NCBI GenBank assembly: GCA_026984455.1
Contig: JALSSC010000047.1
Coordinates: 1-47,876 of the forward strand
Length of the DNA: 47,876 bases
From: Chromatiaceae bacterium
GTDB taxonomy: Bacteria > Pseudomonadota > Gammaproteobacteria > Chromatiales > Chromatiaceae
Direction of reading: 5' to 3'
Position 1 is the stretch's first letter. Each line of letters starts with the position of its first letter. Positions 47,567-47,876 of the stretch are shown one piece after another. A program made the position numbers and the translations under genes. The notes beneath the pieces were generated by a model, which saw nothing but the letters and a program-made list of their open reading frames with translations, had not been told where the DNA came from and made no database searches.

Positions 47567-47876
47567 TCAGAATTCCTCCCACTCGTCGCTTTCTTCCGTG
47601 GTTGCGCTGATCGGTTTGGACGCCCTCTTTACCGCAGGGCTCCGCCGCGGTGCCGGTGAACGGGGTTGGGGAGCGGCAGGTGAATGGACCTCCGCGCTGT
47701 CGTCCACCTTGAAGAAGCCCACCAGTTGATCCAGCTCTCGCGCCTTGTCGTCCAGTGACGCGGAGGTGGCGGAGATCTCCTCGGCCAGGGCGGCGTTCTG
47801 CTGGGTGCCCTCGTCGAGGCTGGTGACGGCCTGGTTGACCTGCTCGATGCCGGCGCTCTGCTCGGCGCTGGCGGCG
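47567..47876 (-). CDS. Methyl-accepting chemotaxis protein, C-terminal end (partial)
   Basis: The frame runs in from the right edge. It begins AASAEQSAGIEQVNQAVTSL and continues DEGTQQNAALAEEISA, the standard end of the MCP cytoplasmic signalling domain after the hairpin tip, including a methylation-helix pattern. A 50-residue flexible Pro/Arg/Ser linker follows. The last five residues are EWEEF, matching the xWxxF (NWETF-type) tether that recruits CheR and CheB for adaptation. The sensory part is off-window, so the ligand is unknown. Convergent with the RND operon. Confidence 0.95.
   Translation of the reverse strand, partial: AASAEQSAGIEQVNQAVTSLDEGTQQNAALAEEISATSASLDDKARELDQLVGFFKVDDSAEVHSPAAPQPRSPAPRRSPAVKRASKPISATTEESDEWEEF

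Overview
The window is G+C-rich, densely coding DNA from a Gram-negative bacterium, almost certainly a gammaproteobacterium. The evidence is the coaBC-dut-algC-argB cluster with an AlgC of the long membrane-anchored type, an E. coli-type LexA box (CTGT-N8-ACAG), an RND efflux pump, a YbhGFSR-like exporter, and a chemoreceptor tail ending in xWxxF. A purple-sulfur/Chromatiales-like lineage would fit, but the sequence alone does not fix the genus. No rRNA, convincing tRNA or CRISPR array was seen.

Layout. (1) 1-915: 3' part of a proline-rich-repeat protein whose C-terminus carries a six-cysteine pattern with defensin (CS-alpha-beta) spacing. (2) 1021-3837 (-): valS. Its -10 box lies at the edge of a palindromic intergenic element (3882-4075). 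(3) 4588-10112: a 1543-residue hybrid histidine kinase that carries a full phosphorelay plus GGDEF and EAL domains, overlapped by an HDOD gene. (4) 10235-11719: a secreted trypsin-like protease with PKD and PPC-like tails. (5) 11784-16868: coaBC, dut, algC and argB, overlapping or closely spaced. (6) 16901-24826: a DUF4124 coiled-coil protein, a TauE/SafE-type exporter, pyrE, a metA-type gene with a P-loop partner, a DUF3157-like protein, crcB-DUF190 (fluoride), serS and a site-2 protease. (7) 24846-28759: a palindromic repeat, a broken IS110-type transposase, and an SOS-boxed dnaE2 without imuA/imuB beside it. (8) 29077-36294: PilZ, a proton P-type ATPase overlapping a PPK2 kinase gene, a Sel1-repeat lipoprotein, a YfdX-family protein, a second palindromic element and a Uma2 nuclease-like gene. 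(9) 36407-42813: a YbhGFSR-like exporter, a nucleotide pyrophosphohydrolase and an M48 protease. (10) 42969-47226: an RND pump behind an AT-rich promoter/operator, a hairpin cluster, and the C-terminus of a methyl-accepting chemotaxis protein running off the right edge.

Together the genes mix housekeeping (tRNA charging, CoA, dUTP, pyrimidine, arginine and methionine synthesis) with stress, signalling and export functions. c-di-GMP is a recurring theme, through the GGDEF-EAL kinase and a PilZ protein with both binding motifs. Stress functions are also recurrent: SOS polymerase, polyphosphate kinase, proton ATPase, YfdX and multidrug export.

The most unusual features are the defensin-like tail, the one-polypeptide phosphorelay/c-di-GMP kinase, and a family of palindromic intergenic elements. 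The ends of those elements coincide with promoter-like sequences containing the 10-mer CGACGGGTAT or close variants. This 10-mer was found five times, always between genes, and two genes (dnaE2 and uma2) are bracketed by direct copies of it or a near-copy.
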